DNA of 64,000 bases from Tetracentron sinense (Eukaryota; Streptophyta; Magnoliopsida; Trochodendrales; Trochodendraceae), in assembly GCA_015143295.1 (NCBI GenBank), contig CM026570.1, positions 2,690,047-2,754,046 on the forward strand, given 5' to 3'. Below, one piece after another: positions 12,701 through 24,094 of the stretch. Within the stretch, counting starts at the first letter, position 1, and each line of letters opens with the position of its first letter. The notes beneath the pieces were generated by a model that saw nothing but the letters and a program-made list of their open reading frames with translations, had not been told where the DNA came from and did no database searches. The translations under genes and the position numbers were made by a program.

Positions 12701-12980
12701 AACCATACCAAATTCACCGGAATTGTATGAAGAAAAGAAGTCTTCATTTGGTGTTGCATGATAAGAAGCACCAGTGTCAACAATCCATTCGAAATCATTA
12801 CATATGGCACCAAAACAATCTTCATCATATGTGGTGAGCACTTCATCATTGCCTTTTGTTGCAACCCCCATGGTTCCATTCTCTTTATCATTACCTTTTT
12901 CCTCTTTCATGTCTCTTTTGAATTTTCAACATTCTTTCTTCATATGCCCTTTTTTGTGATAATAATAACATTCAACATTA
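9720..12980 (-). pseudogene. Broken Copia pol (zinc knuckle, PR, IN, RT, RNase H)
   Basis: Read on the minus strand. A zinc knuckle near 12960 keeps CYYYHKKGHMKKEC, where the second Cys of CX2C has become Tyr. The protease motif DTGASYHATP lies near 12760. Integrase pieces (12373-12005 and 11989-11732) carry CDHCLAGKQH, DVCGPM, LRTDNG and QQNGVVERMN. Reverse transcriptase pieces (10978-10613 and 10530-10258) carry LDVKIAFLHEDL and LLLYVDDM. RNase H (10212-9994 and on to about 9730) carries AVSWQ, KAEYIA and HCDSQ. Fragment frames differ and in-frame stops separate them. All hallmarks of Copia pol are present, but no intact protein is encoded. Confidence 0.92.
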
Positions 12981-13089
12981 GTTCTTGATTTGGATCTCCA
13001 TTTGCTTTATCACGAAAGTGATCACCCCAATTCTTGGATCTTCCTCTTTCTTCACTAGCCAAAATTTGTTGATGAGAAGAACCCGATGC

Positions 13090-13647
13090 TTATCTTCTAA
13101 CCTCTTCATTCAATAAATTACTAGTGACATGACTCATAGAAACAACCCCATCCGGTGCCAAATTACTAAAAGAAACAACCATTGTCTCCCAACTTTCCAA
13201 TAATGAAAGAAGCAACAATAAAGCTTGCAATTCATCATCTAGCACCATCTTCATAGCTGCCAATTGATTGACAACGCTACGCATTTCATTCAAGTGTTCC
13301 GTAATTGATGTCCCTTCCTTGAATTTCAAGTTCACCAACTTCCTAATCAAGAAGGCTTTATTCCCGGCCATCCTTCTTTCATAAAGATCTTGTAATTTAT
13401 TCCATAATTCTTTTGCGGAGCTCTCATTTGACACATGGTGAAAGACAACATCATCCAACCATTGTCGAATATTTCCAAATATTGTTTTCTTATCCAACTT
13501 CTTCCAATTTTCATTTGACATGGATTCCGGCTTACTTTCAATACCCTCAATCGGAGCATACAAATCCTTACAATAAAGTAAGTCTTCCATCTTCGGTTTC
13601 CAAATTCCCCAATTTTTTCCATTTAAACTAATCATTCGAGTTTCCAT
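13090..13647 (-). pseudogene. Copia gag (UBN2/retrotran_gag type) fragment
   Basis: Open for 185 codons. It starts METRMISLNGKNWGIWKPKM and contains LWNKLQDLYERR, LIRKLVNLKFKEG and LNEMRSVVNQLAAM, typical of the Copia capsid domain. It ends before the zinc knuckle, which lies out of frame downstream. It begins 50 bp inside the 5' LTR, where a Copia gag should begin. Confidence 0.9.
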
Positions 13648-13696
13648 CTTAATTCACACACAAAAATAAACCCCAATAACCTTGCTCTAATACCAC

Positions 13697-14288
13697 TATT
13701 GGGAAAAACACACTTTTCCTCCTTTTTGTATATGTAAATCAAGAATAAATCACCACAATAAAAATAAATAAATTCAAGCATAAATACACAATATTTTTAA
13801 CATGGAAAACCCTCCAAGATTAAGGGAAAAACCATAGGACACTAGTTCAGGAAAAACTTCTACAATGTGAATAATTGGGTTACAAGTGACCACTCTAGAC
13901 ACCACTAGAGTATACCAACATCAAGTGAAAGCAACATTTGGAATACAATGCTTCACTAAATGAAGTGAATGACCTAATGAAATAACCCTACTTACCTCAA
14001 AAAAAAAAAATGCAAGATGTAACAGGATGATCTTCTCTTCTTCTTGTACCCAAGCTTCTCTTCTTCTTTCCTTGAGGTAGCAAAATTCAGTTTTCTTCTC
14101 TCTTTTGAGAGGTTTTTCTCACTACACAAATGTGAATTCACAAGAGGAATTCCAGAAGGCCCTCACGAGTTTGGCTTAAGGGAGCAGTAGACAAAGCATT
14201 AAGTACAATCCTTTCCAAGAAAGTGTTGTTGGAAGGTTTTATAAGAAAAGGTGACGGGTCCACTCCTCATAAAGGAGGAAACGCAACA
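13697..14288 (-). repeat. 5' LTR of the Copia element
   Basis: 592 bp partner of the LTR at 9098-9688. The terminal TG at its plus-strand left end has mutated to TA. An A-run near 14000 differs in length from the partner. Confidence 0.9.
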
Positions 14289-15043
14289 GAATTGGAGATA
14301 AAAATACATGCATATGATATGGTTATACAGGGGTTTTTACTCATAAGGGCCTGATCACTGTATGATTGTGACACATTGCTTTAACATGATCTACATTCGT
14401 TATTTGATCTATCCCTACATTAATGTTTGCTCAGGTAGCAGTTGATTATTTTTATAGTGTCGTACTGCTAGCCCTACTCTCAAGCATCCAAACTCTAAAT
14501 CCTAAACCACCATGTGTCCTCTCTTTCAATCAATAACTAACCTTTCTTTTTTGCTTTAACTTGTGTTGGTTTGTTGACCGATAAATAATGGGAATAGCTT
14601 AGGTCTGGCCCTTTCCTATGCTCGATACTCTTGAATACTACTATCGGTCATTTTCACATATCAGGAACATCAATATCTCATCCACCAAGCATTGAGGGCT
14701 AGTACCCCATAACACCATTCTCGGTATCTCAACGCAACTCGCATCTCTATAAGATGACCATGAGCACTCGCATTCCTTCTACATCCCTCCTACATGACAA
14801 TGATGCATTAACATGTGCGCCAAACTAAGCAAGAACCTCCGGCCTAATGCACAATTTGGTTCCTAGAATAAGAATCCACAAGTTCTTCAATGACTCAGTC
14901 TTCTATCGTTATGCTGGTCAACGACTCAAGATTCATAGATGAGTGAGTTTTGATTACTTGGTGGGCCATAAAGTCGATTACAGGCAATCATAAGAAAACA
15001 AAACAAGATAAAGAAACGTTAGTATTTCTAAGGGTGCAACTCC
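14289..15043. other. Intergenic stretch with no recognised feature
   Basis: Mixed-composition DNA between the Copia element and the foldback MITE. No open frame of note, no RNA gene and no repeat structure was seen. Confidence 0.5.
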
Positions 15044-15395
15044 TCTCCAGTGATAACCGGATGTGGCACATCCGGTTATCACCCCTAGAGGTCGCCACGT
15101 GTCTCCTTTGACACCCCTTAACCGTGGGTAAGGTTCACCCACCTATTTTTGGTTTTTTTAAAAAAATATTAATTCTATTTTTAAAATTAAAAAACTGTTT
15201 TTAAAGTTTTTTTAATATTAAAAACAATTTTTCAATTTTAAAAATAGAATGAATATTTTTAAAAAAAAACCAAAAATAGGTGGGTGAACCCTAGGGGTGG
15301 GTGAACCTTACCCACGGTTAAGGGGTGTCAAAGGAGACACGTGGTGACCTCTAGGGGTGATAACCGGATGTGGCACATCCGGTTATCACTGGAGA
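15044..15395. mobile_element. Foldback MITE with arms spanning nearly the whole element
   Basis: 352 bp that folds almost completely on itself. Left arm 15044-15170 (TCTCCAGTGATAACCGG ...) is mirrored by 15270-15395 (... CCGGTTATCACTGGAGA), and the AT-rich middle is also self-complementary. Each outer end additionally holds its own hairpin (ATAACCGGATGTG/CACATCCGGTTAT). It carries no coding. Related copies lie at 8590-8690 and 42703-42967. It sits 245 bp beyond the stop codon of the xylosidase gene. No TSD could be assigned. Confidence 0.85.
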
Positions 15396-15639
15396 TGATT
15401 TGGCACCTATTTCTAATACATATGACATAGTAGAGAAGAGAAGGGGAGAAAAAGAAGATTTTTTTTTTCTTTATACATTCTCAATTAAATCCCTAGACAT
15501 TTTATTTTTCACATGAATATACCACACCCTTGCATTACCTATTTATCACATACCAGACCTAGCACTAATTTTTTTTTGTTAAGGGAGAACCTAAACAAGT
15601 CATAAGAAAAATAAAGGCCTAAAATCTTATAACAATCTG

Positions 15640-18600
15640 CTAATATCGGAAATTGACATGAAGGGGAAATGAGATAGCTCCATCTCCCACCATAATGGTG
15701 TGCCCGCCCGACGGCAACAGTGTGTAACCATTGTTCTCGACCACACTCAAGCTCTTGCATCCATTTAATGTGAACTTAGCCATCTTGCTCCCCCCTGCCG
15801 GCACAAAAACCCTTTGGAACCCTATCACTTGCTTTGCATGAGTCCTAGCAATTCCTGTTGGAGGCTTAGAGTACACCATTATGACCTCATCCCCGTCTTT
15901 GCTCCCAACATTTTGGACCTCAACCTCAACCTCGAACTCAAATTCTTCATTACAACTCATGTCATTGACTAGCACGGCCGGGCACGCCGGCCTATATGCA
16001 CCGTCCTCGAAGGTGAGATCGCGACAATGTTGGTACTTGTCCAGCTTAACATTAAGGGACCTTTGTGAGGATGTTATCTGGTAGGTGAAATTGGTGTAGC
16101 TGAGACCATAGCCAAATGGGTAGACGGTCACGCCATTGAAGAACTTGTAGGTCCTTCCAGGGTAGCCCAAGTGCTCAACTGACCTTAGTGGCATGGATGT
16201 CATTGGTAGTTGATTAGCATAGTCAGCTTCATACCATGTAATGGGTAATCTTCCACCTGATAACATAGAATAGATATATACTATTAGGACATGAACATAA
16301 CTCAACATACAGACTGGCAGGGTTAGCCTGGGAGAGGGGCGAAGTCGGGGGGACGGGGCTCTAGCCTCCTAAACTTTTGGGAAAAAATATATATTCTATA
16401 CAAATGGACACAAACAGACACGATGGCCCATGAACTTAGCAAGGAGGGAGAGTTGAGACATCTTCCTATTTCTAGGGTCTCAGAATCCTACCCATCAAGG
16501 ATTCTAGGTCCACATAATTAAGAGTTATAATGCCCTCAAATTATGATACGCTAATGCGTGTCAAGGGTAAGGTATACCTTAATGATCACCACCATAAGAT
16601 CATACTCCTGTTGGCATGCTTCAATCAAACTGAAAGATTAATTCGGGGTTTTGAAATCAAACCCCATGATCATTGTGTGACCACAAGATCTACCATAGAT
16701 ATGAGATAAAAACACTTACCGGGGTTGTATTTCCCAAAAACTATGTCAGCGATGGCATGACCACCTTCCTCACCGGGATATCCAGCCCAAAGTATGGCTT
16801 GGATTTTAGGGTTACTCTTAGCAAAAGAGATATCAACCCCACCTGCAGACATGATTACAAGAATAACTGGACCTTTGGCTACAGCAGCAACCTGGTTGAT
16901 CAGCTGAGTTTGGTTACCAGGTAGGAGGAGATCAACCCGATCCATGCTCTCGGCCTCAATTGAGAGATCCAAACCAACGACTAAGATTGTAGCATCTGCA
17001 TTCTTTGCAACTTGCATGGCTGGGAAGATCAAGCTCTCATTCTTGCATAGCACATCATCACATCCCGTTGCATATGTCACGCCCCCAATCGCCGAGAAGG
17101 CGTCAAGAGGAGAGGTATACTTGCATGGAATACCTGTATTTGATTCACAAACATTATTGTGATTGTAGTAAGTCAATATAAACATAATTATATTCAAATT
17201 TTAGATTTATGTTATACCTGCATAGTTTCCGATCATGATATTGGTAGCATTAGCGTGCGGCCCAACCACCGCAAGGTTCTTGAACTTATCAGAGCTCAAA
17301 GGCAAGGTTTCATTAGCGTTCTTAAGCAGAACAATTCCTTCTCTTGCCGCTTCGGTGGCTAACTCGATATGTTCATCCGTGCACACATCCTCCTTCCCTA
17401 GTGACATGAAAGAAGGGCTGCCATCAAAGAATCCAAGCCTCATAAGCACAATATAGAGATAGTTCAAGGACTTGTCTATCTCATTTTCCCTAACTTTCCC
17501 TTGCATCACTGCATTCTCTGTGAAATTGGTGTAATACACTCCACAGTCCAAATCCATTCCTGCAATGATATAGAAATAGAAAACATTTTAACTTAGTAAA
17601 AATAAGAAAGAACATTTGGGTCTAGACACTGATTTGGGTTTTGATTGTGGGTGGGCTTGCCTGCTTTAAGCACTTGTGCAACAGCATCCTCATTAGTGTC
17701 ACCAAGCCATTTGTGGTCTTTAACTATCACTTCGATAGAATCACAATCAGAAACAATGTACCTATATATTGTATACATGTAATTTGCAATATGTATGAGA
17801 ATATCTTCAATTTAGAAAAGAATTTCAAGGAGATAAAATAATTTTCAGTACAATACCCATGAAGATCCCATTCTCCTCTGATTGTATCTTTCAAGAGTTT
17901 TGGATCAGCACAAGTAGGAATTCCATTAACACGGTTATATGAGCACATGACACTACTAACATCTCCGTCCTTGACACACATCTGAAAGGGCCGAAGGAAT
18001 GTCTCGAGCATATCTTGTTCAGTCACCTTCAAAACATAAACAAAAATCAAAATATTCTTTAAATATTTGAATTTGATTGGTTATGAATTTATGTTAATTC
18101 TGTAGTGATCTTACCCTTGCATCGAAATGAAAGCGATCTACACCGAGCCAGTTATCCACATCATAAGCTGCATAGTGCTTACAACATGCAGAAACCTTTA
18201 GAGGCCTAGAGTTCAAGTCTTTAGCATTCTTGTGCCCCTCTACATCTTGCAAGCCTCTAACATAGTTAGTTGCATAGGTGCCAACAATATATGGATCTTC
18301 ACCTGATGTCTCTGTGATTCTTCCCCATCTAGGGTCTCTTACTACGTTAATGTTGGGACTCCAGTACGTCAATCCAGCACGACCAAGGTTATACATAGCT
18401 CTTGCCTCTGTGGAAACAACCTGCAACAGTAGAAAATAGAAAATATATATCATTCAATACATTGAAATATTGTTCTATCTATGAAGTGAAATGTTTATTA
18501 CCTGGCCTATGTTTTTCCAGAGCGACTCGTTGAAGGATGCTGTTGTAAGGATAACTGCAGGAAAGCTAGTTGCACCAGGAACAAGGTCATCAAAATGGGT

Positions 18601-18990
18601 GCCAGGACCTACATCAGAGACCCCATGGAGGGCTTCTGACCACCACTCGTACTTGGGAAGCCCAATCCTAGGCACTCCATATGCAAGATTCCCGATCTGA
18701 TGCACCTTTTCAGTAAGTGTCATCTGATCGACTAGGTCTTTCGCTCTGACAGTATAGGGAAGAGATGAGTCACAGTAGGAAAAGGTGGCCATGTCCAATC
18801 CCAAGTCAGCGAACCTCAAAGGATCGCATACATAGGTGAAATTGGATTTGATCTTTGGTACAGGAGAAGGTGAAGGATATGGAGACAAATCTAGAGAGAC
18901 ACCTCTAGTAGTAGTAGTAGAAGTAGACAAGAATGCAAGAAAAAGAGAAAGATGACAAGTCAAAAGAGAAAGACGACTTATTTTAGCCAT
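15640..18990 (-). CDS. BXL4: Beta-D-xylosidase, glycoside hydrolase family 3 (BXL3/4-like)
   Basis: Seven exons on the minus strand: 18990-18502, 18420-18115, 18026-17857, 17761-17661, 17559-17218, 17133-16720 and 16256-15640. They total 2439 nt, or 812 residues. A hydrophobic N-terminus (about residues 8-22) is a probable signal peptide for secretion to the cell wall. The GH3 N-domain shows [36 protein letters not shown] and [24 protein letters not shown] places the expected nucleophile at about Asp326, by family analogy. The GH3 C-domain and a fibronectin-III-like end (from [11 protein letters not shown] on) follow. Family knowledge: plant BXLs release xylose, and in some cases arabinose, from xylan and arabinoxylan in the apoplast. 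The sequence resembles the Arabidopsis BXL3/4 group ([25 protein letters not shown]); substrate preference is not readable here. Intron 4 (17660-17560) uses a GC donor. No frame breaks were found. Confidence 0.95.
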
Positions 18991-19047
18991 TTGCTGAGAG
19001 AGAATAGGAATCTTCGATGTGAATGTTTTGAAGCTAAGCTCTAAATG

Positions 19048-19055
19048 TATTTATA
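19048..19055 (-). promoter_or_regulatory. Probable TATA box of the xylosidase gene
   Basis: TATAAATA on the minus strand, 58 bp upstream of the ATG, implying a short 5' UTR of roughly 25-30 nt. Confidence 0.6.
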
Positions 19056-19409
19056 GTGAAATATATTAGGGCTAGTTCTTATTTGTATACTTATCCATTT
19101 GTTAATATTAAATAGGAAAGTAATCCAATATGAATGGCAACATCTTAAATAAATCCCAATTTGCTATTGCTTAGGTAGTGAAAATAAATTTCTTTCCTAA
19201 TAGATAATTTGATTTTATCCAAAACACTTGGCATTTCATCTGTAAATAGATTTCTACTAAGAGTTTTACTATAAACAAAAGCTATGGTTCTGCAGATAAC
19301 TGGAGCTCCTAAAGAATAGACTCGGGAGGGAGTGCTAGTTTCAATCACGTCACACATTAATGGTGCCTGACCCAACAAAAGTATTTGACTCTCATTCTAT
19401 GGAGCAATT

Positions 19410-20340
19410 GAGATAAATTACATCGACCTTCCCTCAGGTTTGGGAAAATTGTAAAAACCTCTCATCCTGAGATTTGGTGAAATATTTGACGAAACCTCCC
19501 CTATTATTTCTGAACTACCCTCACTAATGTCTACATACCATTGCTAATGTTCTTTTAGCCATGGTTAGTAAGTGGTTTTAGAGACAGACAATAATCGTCG
19601 ATAAAAGTTGACTATTAGTGTCGGAAAGCTATTTCTGTCGCTACAACCTTTAGGGACGCAATTATTTTCGATGGATTGGCGACGTCTACATTTTTTGTCA
19701 CTATAACCTTTAGCAACAAAATAAGTAGTTTTAGCGACGGAAAATGTCCGTCATTAAAAGTGATTTTTTTTTGTAGTGTCATCAAGTTGACATCGTTAAT
19801 CGATGATGCTCTTTTATAAATTTACCCCCATTTATTTACTCGAGCAAATGACGTTGTATATCAAAATTGAATAATTTCAAGAAGGATAATCTAAGCATTA
19901 TAAAATATTTAAACCAAGGCATACTAACAAAAGAGGGAATATGCTACGTACCGACAACTAAAATAGAGGAGAGGACAATGTAATTTCAGAAACAAGAGGA
20001 GAGATTTTTGCAATATCACCAAACCTCAAGGGGGTCAATGTAATTTCATAAACAAAAGGAAAGGTTTATGCAATTTCACCGAACTTCAAGGGAGGTCAAT
20101 GTAATTTATGAAAAGATAAAATAGTTTCCTTATATGCACTTATGAGTTATCCATGGATAATTGGATTATTACTTTATTACCAAAGTTGCAATTAGCAACT
20201 CTATGGGTTTGGTGAAATTGAAAAACCCCCCTCTTATTTCTAAATTACAATGACCTTCCCTAAGGTTGGTGAAATTACAAAAACCTCCCCTCTTGTTTCT
20301 AAAATTACATTATCTTCTCCTCTACTTCAATTACTTTTTT
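19410..20340. repeat. Inverted/tandem repeat cluster with a CACTA-like terminus
   Basis: Related blocks with words such as CCTCAGGTTTGG, AAAAACCTC and TGTAATTTC occur at 19410-19510 and 20210-20300, and inverted at 19970-20110, as in a terminal-repeat DNA transposon. Between them, 19600-19780 ends in a run read on the minus strand as CACTACAAAAAAAAATCAC, the typical CACTA/EnSpm end. Its partner end was not found. No transposase is visible. Confidence 0.5.
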
Positions 20341-20593
20341 CTCCTCTACTTTAGTTGTCGGTAACAAACTCAAATTGATTTACCCCTTCAAATCATAAAT
20401 CTATTTGCTAATATTCGTTCTTACTACAAAACTATAGTTTTTATAAGCTTTGGCTTTCCCTCTTATTCACGGCCTCTCTCTCAAATGCTCTCTTTCATGC
20501 TAGAATCATTGAAAGAAAAAATCAATTTATCAGATTATTTCTGGCTTTGAATTGATCAAGAATCATTTCTCTGGTTCAGGCTATTTTCTCTTA

Positions 20594-21765
20594 GGTGGTG
20601 TTTGGTAACACTAATCTAAAAAGAAGAGCTTATTTGAAAATTGTGCTTAATAGGACTTTAAATTGTTAGGTTGAAGGTTAATTGCACATCTACATATTAG
20701 AGATTTTACAGGTAAAAACCTCTACTTTAAAGTAAGTAGAGGTTTTTATTAGGGAAATATTATGTTAGGGAAATAATGATGTAATATCTATGAGATACAC
20801 AAGATCTCATAGACAATATTGAATTAGCATCAATCAAAGATTTGATTAGGATTTGATTAAATCAGGTTTCTATCTTGAGATCAATGTAATCTCTATATAA
20901 ACCCTATTAGAGGTCATTGTAATTATCCAAGTTATTCTCAATAAATTCCTATTCTATCATGGTATCAAAGTAGGTGATCCACCGCCTATTTTGATTTTTT
21001 GTAATTTTGCTTTTCCGGTGGATGGTGCCGCCACCGCCCGCCGAGTGTGAAACCTTTGATTTTTATTTTATTTTTAATAAAACCTAAAATCATTTTCTAT
21101 ACCTTTACAACCCCAGTTCTCATTTTCATACCCATACTCATGTCTCACGGTCTCTCATTTTCTTTTTATTTATTGAAAATTTTTCCAACGAAATTTTTTT
21201 ATTTAAATCGCCGATTATACTTCATGTGCTTTGGGAGAAGATCATGACAACCTGATCTAATGGGCCACCGGCATCGATAGACTAAAAAAATGAGGAGGAT
21301 GCAATATAGATAGACTTCACAGACTGACGATGACCACTAAGCACAAAACTATTCATCAACAAATTATCAAAGAAGATTAAGGGTGAGGAGTACTCGACTT
21401 GTAGCAAACACATGAACATCTAGCTCGATCCTCATGTGTTTTAGGGAGAGTATTAGGGAAATATTATATTAGGGAAATAATGATGTAATATCTATGAGAT
21501 ACACAAGATCTCATAGACAATTTTGAATTAGCATCAATCAATGACTTGATTAGGATTTGATTAGATTAGGTTTCTATCGTGAGATTAATGTAATCTCTAT
21601 ATAAATCCTATTAGAGGCCATTGTAATTATCCAAGTTATTCTCAATAAGTTTTTACCTCTAAAATGTAGACATGCAATTAACCTTCAACTTAACAATCTA
21701 AAGTGCTACTAAGTACAATTTTCAAATAAGCTCTTTTTTTTAGAATAGTGTTACCAAACACCACC
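20594..21765. mobile_element. Tourist-like (PIF/Harbinger) MITE, interrupted by a TRIM
   Basis: Terminal inverted repeat GGTGGTGTTTGGTAACAC at 20594 pairs with its complement ending at 21765. Both sides are flanked by TTA, the PIF/Harbinger target. The arms match for about 110 bp. Removing the insert at 20747-21648 leaves a MITE of about 265 bp. Confidence 0.85.
20747..21648 (+). mobile_element. TRIM: miniature LTR retrotransposon nested in the MITE
   Basis: Two 198-bp LTRs (20747-20944 and 21451-21648), both starting TATTAGGGAAATATTAT and ending CTCAATAA. A methionine-tRNA-type primer site TGGTATCAAAG lies about 15 bp after the left LTR. The purine tract AGGGAGAG abuts the right LTR. The 5-bp TSD GTTTT is perfect on both sides. 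The internal region of about 500 bp has no gag or pol. This fits a terminal-repeat retrotransposon in miniature. Confidence 0.9.
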
Positions 21766-21768
21766 TTA

Positions 21769-22665
21769 ATCCCTTTGTTCTAAATTTTTGGAAATAAGAG
21801 GTTTGCTTTGTGATTGAACAGTTTGGATCGATGAGTTGGCTGAGCTGCCTATTAGTTTAACCATTTAAAAGGCTATTGTCCATTCGGGATGATGAACCTC
21901 CATCTTGCAGTTTTGGTGTTTTACATTGTCGTTAATTGCATTTTTGTGCCAGCCTTACTAGCATCCTATTTGGTTGATTTGAGTCATGGTTCTAGAAGTG
22001 AAGAATTCCTAATGTGCCTAGGGAACAAGGATAGTCCTGATTCTACCTTTATAAACGGAGAAGTATACGAAAATAAGCTAAATTAGACGAACTTAACCTC
22101 ACCATCTTGTCAGTAGCACTAAAGGTGGTGATTTTCAGATTAGAAGATAACACATATCCCACATTATTATCTATTGATGTTCCAAACTAACCATATAATA
22201 TTTATTTCCCGGTTATATGGTAAAAGTTTCATAATTTTAAGGAAGGAAAAATTAATAGTAGGGAACCTTAGTACGAGATCAAAATTGTCAAAAGTAGCCT
22301 CTTTATGTTAATAAGAAAACAATGATAAATTATTTTGAAGTGATCTTGCTTGTGGTGCCGTTCCAAGTGAATTGTACAATGTGATTCTGAAGAAATCATG
22401 GAGTGTTAATGTTGCATTTAGTTTAGGTGTTGGTTTCTAAGGACCATGAGTAAGGCTGTCAATTTGGGGGGCGCTCTGAAACCTACGAAATAGAGGGCTT
22501 GGTAAGATCTAGCCCCTCCCTCCCTGCTCCCACTAATCTTATATATATATACATATAATGAGGGATATTGTCCCTTCTTAAAGTCTCCAAAACTCAAGTT
22601 TAACCGTATAAAAATAGGGGTACTGTAGTAATTTCTACCAACCCCCTCTATAAAATATCATTATA
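21769..22665. other. Intergenic stretch with no recognised feature
   Basis: AT-rich DNA. An open frame at 21889-22086 begins with a hydrophobic run but has no recognisable homology or gene context. Nothing supportable was seen. Confidence 0.45.
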
Positions 22666-22676
22666 AGCTCCATACT

Positions 22677-22834
22677 TTTTTTTTTGGTATCGGCATACAT
22701 TAGTAGAGTCAGTACGGTCAGTAGTTAGTTGGGGGCATTGAAGTTCTTGCAACTCTTACCCCAAGGGGATTAGATCCCAGACCTTCCCCATGGAAGGCCA
22801 CACCCCTACCACTCACGCAAGAGACAGGGGTGTT
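22677..22834 (-). mobile_element. tRNA-derived SINE with 11-bp TSD
   Basis: The perfect direct repeat AGCTCCATACT flanks it (22666-22676 and 22835-22845). On the minus strand it starts with an A-box-like GCGTGAGTGGTAGGG and has a B-box-like GGGATCTAATCCCC. It ends in a poly(A) tail, seen as a T-run at 22677-22685. Confidence 0.85.
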
Positions 22835-22854
22835 AGCTCCATACTAACTTAACC

Positions 22855-23100
22855 AATTAATCCCGCATGCTCTCTCTCTCCCTCTTAAGTCACATGTTAA
22901 AACTACTGTTCTCCCCTCATCTCTCAAACTCAAACAATGCCTCTCTTACATCTTTCACATTTTAGTACTAACTTAACAAATTAACCCCACATGATCTCTC
23001 TCTTTCTCTCTCTCAAGTCACATGTTAAAACTATTGTTGTTCCCTCATCTCTCAAACTCAAACAATGACTCTCTCACATCTTTCACACATTTTAGCTAGA
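22855..23100. repeat. Two tandem units of about 128 bp, CT-rich
   Basis: Both units contain TCACATGTTAAAACTA and CTCTCAAACTCAAACAATG. They lie between the SINE and the solo LTR. Confidence 0.8.
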
Positions 23101-23337
23101 GGAAATGTACTTGACCAATTTAGGAGTTGTATAAAATCGGACACAGTAGAAGCTTTAGTTTGTTGTCAATATTGGAATTGTTCGAAGGATAGTAATTCAC
23201 TTGATAGATAATGTTAGGTCCACTTTCTTTTTCATTCACTCTCTCATTTTTTAAACAAGGGAAAAAAAGTGGTGGGCCCCACAAAAATTGTTATATTTTT
23301 TTTGCCTTCTTATTCGAAAAAAAAAGAGTGGACCTAG

Positions 23338-24089
23338 TGTTTGGGAAAAGGTGCTGCACGGAAGGGATTGCTATCAATGGGTATTCACAAGAAAATACGA
23401 CAAACACACAATACACAAGATATATAGTGGTTCACCCAATTCAGGGCTACGTCCACTCTAGAAACGGTCCAGATATACTTCTACAAATAAAAAAGAAGAT
23501 TACAAGAGAGAAGATAAACAAAAATACACACATTACCTTCCAAAAAAAATATATACACACACTAAGGACTCTACCACAACCCTTGAAAGACTCTCACACA
23601 ACCCACAATTCTTTGTTCACTCTCTCAACTCAAACCTGACCTAAACTCGAATATTTTTAGGACAAAGGAAACACAAAACCCGAACCCTTCAAAACCGAAC
23701 CAATACTCTCCACTATGAGAGCACACCGAGATAAAGCCGTGAGAACACTCTCCTCTCTTGAGAGCTAATAAGGGCTTTCCATGGGAGATCTCTCGTTCTC
23801 CATGGAAGCTCAACCCACACCTCACATCTTGCTTTCTCTCTCTCTTAAGGTTCTTCAATAAGCCTCCACCCTAGGTTTATTTATAGCCACTAAACAATCT
23901 CACTCTAATTAGGACTTTCTCAAAACTCATCTCCATGAAAGAAGCAATTTCCTATTTCAAAATAGGAGTCTTCAAAACGGAACTCAAAATCCAGCCGTCT
24001 AAAACGTGTCGGCTACCAATCGATTGGCCATGCTTGGCCGATCGATCGCCCATGTTGGGTTTGCTCTAATTCGAGCCAAAAACCCCACA
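23338..24089 (-). mobile_element. Solo LTR, 752 bp, TSD CCTAG
   Basis: Begins TGTTTGGGAAAAGG and ends ACCCCACA on the plus strand, with the perfect 5-bp repeat CCTAG at 23333-23337 and 24090-24094. A minus-strand TATAAATA at 23878-23885 suggests minus orientation. Palindromes CCAATCGATTGG (24016-24027) and CGATCGATCG (24039-24048) lie upstream of that TATA box. No internal region or partner LTR is nearby, so it is best read as a solo LTR left by LTR-LTR recombination. The open frame at 23211-23639 overlapping it is not a gene. Confidence 0.88.
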
Positions 24090-24094
24090 CCTAG

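Larger units (their letters stand above)
9098..14288 (-). mobile_element. Full-length but decayed Copia LTR retrotransposon
   Basis: 5.2 kb element on the minus strand with LTRs at 9098-9688 and 13697-14288. A primer-binding site matching TGGTATTAGAGC lies just inside the 5' LTR (13683-13694, minus). A purine-rich tract (GGAGGGAGA) abuts the 3' LTR. Flanks are GAACT and GAATT, a 4/5 TSD. Domain order is gag, protease, integrase, reverse transcriptase, RNase H, which defines Ty1/Copia. Several frameshifts and stops break the polyprotein, so it is not autonomous now. Confidence 0.93.

Noticed and set aside
19500-19560. Possible left end of a CACTA element (CTCACTAATG)
   Set aside because: No 3-bp duplication matches the right end near 19780 and the termini do not pair, so a complete CACTA element was not called.
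23211-23639. 142-codon open frame
   Set aside because: It lies mostly in the solo LTR (23338-24089), has low-complexity content and no recognisable family.
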